Below are positions 6,001 to 7,683 of a stretch of DNA of 7,683 nucleotides, one piece after another. The DNA comes from an uncultured Lachnospiraceae bacterium (GTDB taxonomy: Bacteria > Bacillota > Clostridia > Lachnospirales > Lachnospiraceae). The stretch is from assembly GCA_910584695.1 (NCBI GenBank), contig CAJUBR010000100.1:1-7683 (forward strand), read 5' to 3'. The notes under the pieces were generated by a model. The model was not told the DNA's origin, did not search any database, and was given only the letters and a program-made list of their open reading frames with translations. The translations under genes and the position numbers were made by a program. Within the stretch, counting starts at the first letter, position 1. Every line of letters begins with the position of its first letter.

Positions 6001-6009
6001 CCCTTCCTT
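6001..6009 (-). promoter_or_regulatory. Ribosome binding site fixing the Lrp gene start
   Basis: AAGGAAGGG read on the minus strand, 5 nt before ATG 5995. It decides the start against the upstream in-frame GTG at 6106. Confidence 0.7.
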
Positions 6010-6071
6010 TTCTTATTCTTAGAGTTATAATTGCAACAGACATTTTTTTGTCCGATGCACTGATTCCCACA

Positions 6072-6108
6072 TAAAAATAAGGTGTTCTTAAAAAACGTAA
6101 GAACACCT
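6072..6108 (-). terminator. Terminator-like hairpin in the Lrp gene leader (possible attenuator)
   Basis: A perfect 11-bp inverted repeat, AGGTGTTCTTA/TAAGAACACCT (6108-6098 paired with 6090-6080), with a 7-nt loop. On the minus strand it is followed at once by TATTTTTA (6079-6072), the look of an intrinsic terminator; the plus side has no T run. It starts about 10 nt after the predicted start of transcription from the promoter at 6126-6154 and lies about 75 nt before the Lrp start codon. No minus-strand gene ends here, so it would act within the leader. It may instead be a DNA operator. Confidence 0.55.
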
Positions 6109-6125
6109 CTTTGTATTCAAGTAGT

Positions 6126-6154
6126 ATTATATATGCTTGCCTTAATTATTTCAA
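6126..6154 (-). promoter_or_regulatory. Near-consensus promoter of the Lrp gene
   Basis: On the minus strand TTGAAA (6154-6149), a 17-bp spacer and a consensus TATAAT (6131-6126). Transcription would start near 6119, about 124 nt upstream of the Lrp start codon. Confidence 0.78.
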
Positions 6155-6155
6155 G

Positions 6156-6170
6156 CAGAAAATGAAACTT
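6156..6170. promoter_or_regulatory. Possible Lrp-type operator between the divergent promoters
   Basis: CAGAAAATGAAACTT matches the published E. coli Lrp consensus YAGHAWATTWTDCTR at 12 of 15 positions (my count). It sits between the two divergent -35 boxes. The consensus is from a distant organism and the region is AT-rich, so a chance match is possible. Confidence 0.28.
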
Positions 6171-6184
6171 TTGATGAGAATCAT

Positions 6185-6213
6185 TTGAAAAAGGGTGTAT
6201 AACGTGTTATGAT
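6185..6213 (+). promoter_or_regulatory. Promoter of the DUF975-rluF unit
   Basis: TTGAAA (6185-6190), a 17-bp spacer and TATGAT (6208-6213). The predicted start is near 6220, leaving a leader of only about 20 nt that is almost entirely the ribosome binding site. Its -35 box is an inverted copy of the one in the opposing Lrp promoter, 30 bp away. Confidence 0.7.
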
Positions 6214-6227
6214 AAAAAATATGGTTT

Positions 6228-6235
6228 GAGGAGGG
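6228..6235 (+). promoter_or_regulatory. Ribosome binding site fixing the DUF975 start
   Basis: GAGGAGGG lies 5 nt before ATG 6241. It overlaps an in-frame TTG at 6226 that would otherwise extend the protein by five residues, which rules that start out. Confidence 0.8.
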
Positions 6236-6240
6236 ACATT

Positions 6241-7185
6241 ATGGAAAAAATAGATAGAAGACTGTTTAAAAAAAATGCACGCAATGCATTAAAAAATAAT
6301 TTTTGGATTACTATGCTGGTAGTAGCAGTGGCCTCTCTTTTGGGTGCTGGGTGGACCGGTTTGTTAAATAGCGGTTCTTTTTCTTTTAGCGGTTATGGAG
6401 GTGGAGCAGGTTCTACACAGCAGATGCTTTCCGAATTGGAGGAATCAAAGAATTTCCATGATAACGGGGGTACATCCGGTTATGAATATGGGAATGATTT
6501 GAATGAAGATATGGATCATTTGATGGAGGATATAGAAAACCGTTTTGGGTTGACTGAGGAACAACTGATACAGTCAATATGTATAGTGATCGCCGTCACA
6601 CTGATCGTTTTTTTGATTGTCTATGCATTGATCGTAACAATACAATTTTTGATCGGTTCTTTTTTAGGTGCACCGGTTGGAGTTGGATATCGGCGTTTTT
6701 TTATGGAAAACCGTAAAGGAACAGCACAATTTTCTGATTTGTTTTCCGCGTTTTCAAAAGGCGGTTATATGCAGGTTGTAAAGACGATGTTTGCAGCAAA
6801 TATCCGGATATTTGGATGGAGTCTGGTATTTTATTTTCCCGGTCTGGTGAAATATTATCAATACTTTTTTGTTTCTTATGTTATGGCAGAAAATCCGGGA
6901 ATATCAAAAGAAAGGGCAAGGGAAATTAGCACAAAGATGACACAGGGGCATAAATGGCAGATGTTTGTTATGAGTCTTTCCTTTATCGGTTGGTATCTGT
7001 TATTTGTATTGGCAGAGGTGGTTCTTGCATTAATATCATGCGGTCTGCTTGCAATCCCGGGAATGGTTCTGATATTTCCGATTGCTGCCTATAAACAGGC
7101 ATCTTTTGCAGAGCTTTATACAGAGCGGAGAGAGTATGCACTGATGACGGGAATGGCAGGTAAAGACGAACTGATCGGTTTTTAA
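6241..7185 (+). CDS. DUF975 family integral membrane protein
   Basis: A 314-residue membrane protein of the DUF975 family, common in Firmicutes and of unknown biochemical role. The family opening RRLFKKNARNALKNNFWITML (6-26) and the C-terminal signature MTQGHKWQMFVMSLSFIGWYLLF (233-255) are both present, as is LGAPVGVGYRRFF (142-154). Predicted membrane segments lie near 22-41, 112-140, 185-202, 240-262 and 264-284. Between the first two is a long loop (about 43-110), first Gly/Ser-rich (SGSFSFSGYGGGAG) then strongly acidic (NDLNEDMDHLMEDIEN); it appears longer than usual for the family, though I cannot align it here. Translation starts at ATG 6241 after GAGGAGGG. The next gene begins 24 bp after its stop with no terminator, so they are probably co-transcribed. 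The divergent Lrp regulator may control it. Confidence 0.85.
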   Translation: MEKIDRRLFKKNARNALKNNFWITMLVVAVASLLGAGWTGLLNSGSFSFSGYGGGAGSTQQMLSELEESKNFHDNGGTSGYEYGNDLNEDMDHLMEDIENRFGLTEEQLIQSICIVIAVTLIVFLIVYALIVTIQFLIGSFLGAPVGVGYRRFFMENRKGTAQFSDLFSAFSKGGYMQVVKTMFAANIRIFGWSLVFYFPGLVKYYQYFFVSYVMAENPGISKERAREISTKMTQGHKWQMFVMSLSFIGWYLLFVLAEVVLALISCGLLAIPGMVLIFPIAAYKQASFAELYTERREYALMTGMAGKDELIGF

Positions 7186-7209
7186 GCATTAGAAGAAATG
7201 AGGAATATG

Positions 7210-7683
7210 ATGAGTGATTTGGTAAGACTGAATAAATATATCAGTACATCTGGATTTTGTTCCAGAAGAAAAGCAGATGAGTGGATTTCGTCCGGCAGGG
7301 TATTGGTAAACGGTGTTCCTGCCGAGGTGGGAATGCAGGTAAGCAGTCAGGATGAAGTGAGTATAAACGGGAAAATCATCCGGTGCGAGGAACCCTTCAA
7401 GCTGATCGTATTTTATAAACCCAAGGGTTATGCCTGTACTTCCCACAGAGGAGATGCATCAGGTATTTTCCGCAATTTTTCGTTGGATTCTGATTTAAAA
7501 TATATCGGCCGGCTGGATAAAGATTCGGAAGGTTTGTTGCTGCTGACCAATGATGGGGATTTATGTAATGAGATTGCCAGAGCAAGAAACCGGCATGAAA
7601 AAGAATATGTGGTGACCGTAAATCGCATAATAACACAGGAGTTTCTAAAAGAAATGGAAGCGGGGGTCAGAATCTATGATTCC
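7210..7683 (+). CDS. rluF: RluF/RsuA-family rRNA pseudouridine synthase, C-terminus cut by window edge
   Basis: A pseudouridine synthase of the RsuA/RluB/E/F group, which converts a uridine in rRNA to pseudouridine; E. coli RluF acts on U2604 of 23S rRNA. The visible 158 residues begin with an S4 RNA-binding domain (about 5-52: VRLNKYISTSGFCSRRKADEWISSGRVLVNG). The catalytic domain follows, with YKPKGY (69-74) and GRLDKDSEGLLLLTNDGD (100-117), in which Asp103 is the catalytic aspartate. RHEKEYVVTV (128-137) and ITQEF....AGVRI resemble E. coli RluF more than RsuA or RluB. ATG 7210 is preferred: GAGG at 7200-7203 lies 6 nt upstream, whereas an ATG at 7207 would be only 3 nt away. The reading frame is open to the edge. 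Family is certain; the target uridine is inferred from similarity. Confidence 0.88.
   Translation, partial: MSDLVRLNKYISTSGFCSRRKADEWISSGRVLVNGVPAEVGMQVSSQDEVSINGKIIRCEEPFKLIVFYKPKGYACTSHRGDASGIFRNFSLDSDLKYIGRLDKDSEGLLLLTNDGDLCNEIARARNRHEKEYVVTVNRIITQEFLKEMEAGVRIYDS

Noticed and set aside
5996..6106. A 37-residue N-terminal extension of the Lrp protein from GTG 6106
   Set aside because: The codon lies inside an 11-bp hairpin arm with no usable ribosome binding site, and the family start falls at ATG 5995 with AAGGAAGGG before it.
1..7683. CRISPR arrays, prophage, toxin-antitoxin or restriction genes
   Set aside because: No regularly spaced repeats and no proteins of these kinds were found on either strand.

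Overview
The window looks like chromosomal DNA from a low-GC Gram-positive anaerobe of the Clostridia, most likely the family Lachnospiraceae. This is an inference. It rests on AT-rich sequence with strong GGAGG-type ribosome binding sites, clean sigma-A promoters, a tRNA gene with no encoded CCA, a DUF975 membrane protein and PutP and RlmH sequences of Firmicutes type. No genus can be named from the sequence alone.

Layout. Positions 1-1191 (minus) carry the N-terminal part of a Na+/phosphate cotransporter, which runs off the left edge. Positions 1192-1538 separate it from a divergent Na+/proline symporter gene, putP (1539-3116, plus). This gap holds the minus-strand promoter, a 147-bp highly structured palindromic element (1321-1467) with a T9 tract just after it, and the putP ribosome binding site. 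A terminator follows putP. Next come two RlmH-family (23S rRNA methyltransferase) genes placed tail to tail and overlapping by 13 bp: 3324-3797 (plus) and 3785-4222 (minus). A tRNA-Arg(CCG) gene (4368-4439, minus) has its own promoter and terminator. It is divergent from a one-pass membrane protein of unknown function (4564-5418, plus). A hairpin separates that gene from a convergent Lrp/AsnC regulator (5519-5995, minus). The regulator shares a divergent promoter region with a DUF975 membrane protein (6241-7185, plus). That gene is followed after 24 bp by an RluF-type pseudouridine synthase (7210 to beyond the right edge).

How the genes fit together. There is no phage, plasmid or defence module here; most genes are core or household genes. 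Two themes recur: sodium-coupled transport (Na/Pi and PutP) and translation or RNA modification (two RlmH-like proteins, tRNA-Arg, RluF-like).

The most unusual feature is the RlmH pair. The plus gene keeps the SAM-binding core (GGSLG, FPHQ) but lacks the family's Tyr-His-Lys/Arg tail. The minus gene keeps the N-terminal helix and a perfect YHK tail but has lost the SAM-binding motifs. RlmH works as a dimer with a composite active site, so the two may form an obligate heterodimer; this is a hypothesis. Second in interest is the multi-stem element upstream of putP. Third is a terminator-like hairpin directly behind a near-consensus promoter in the leader of the Lrp gene.
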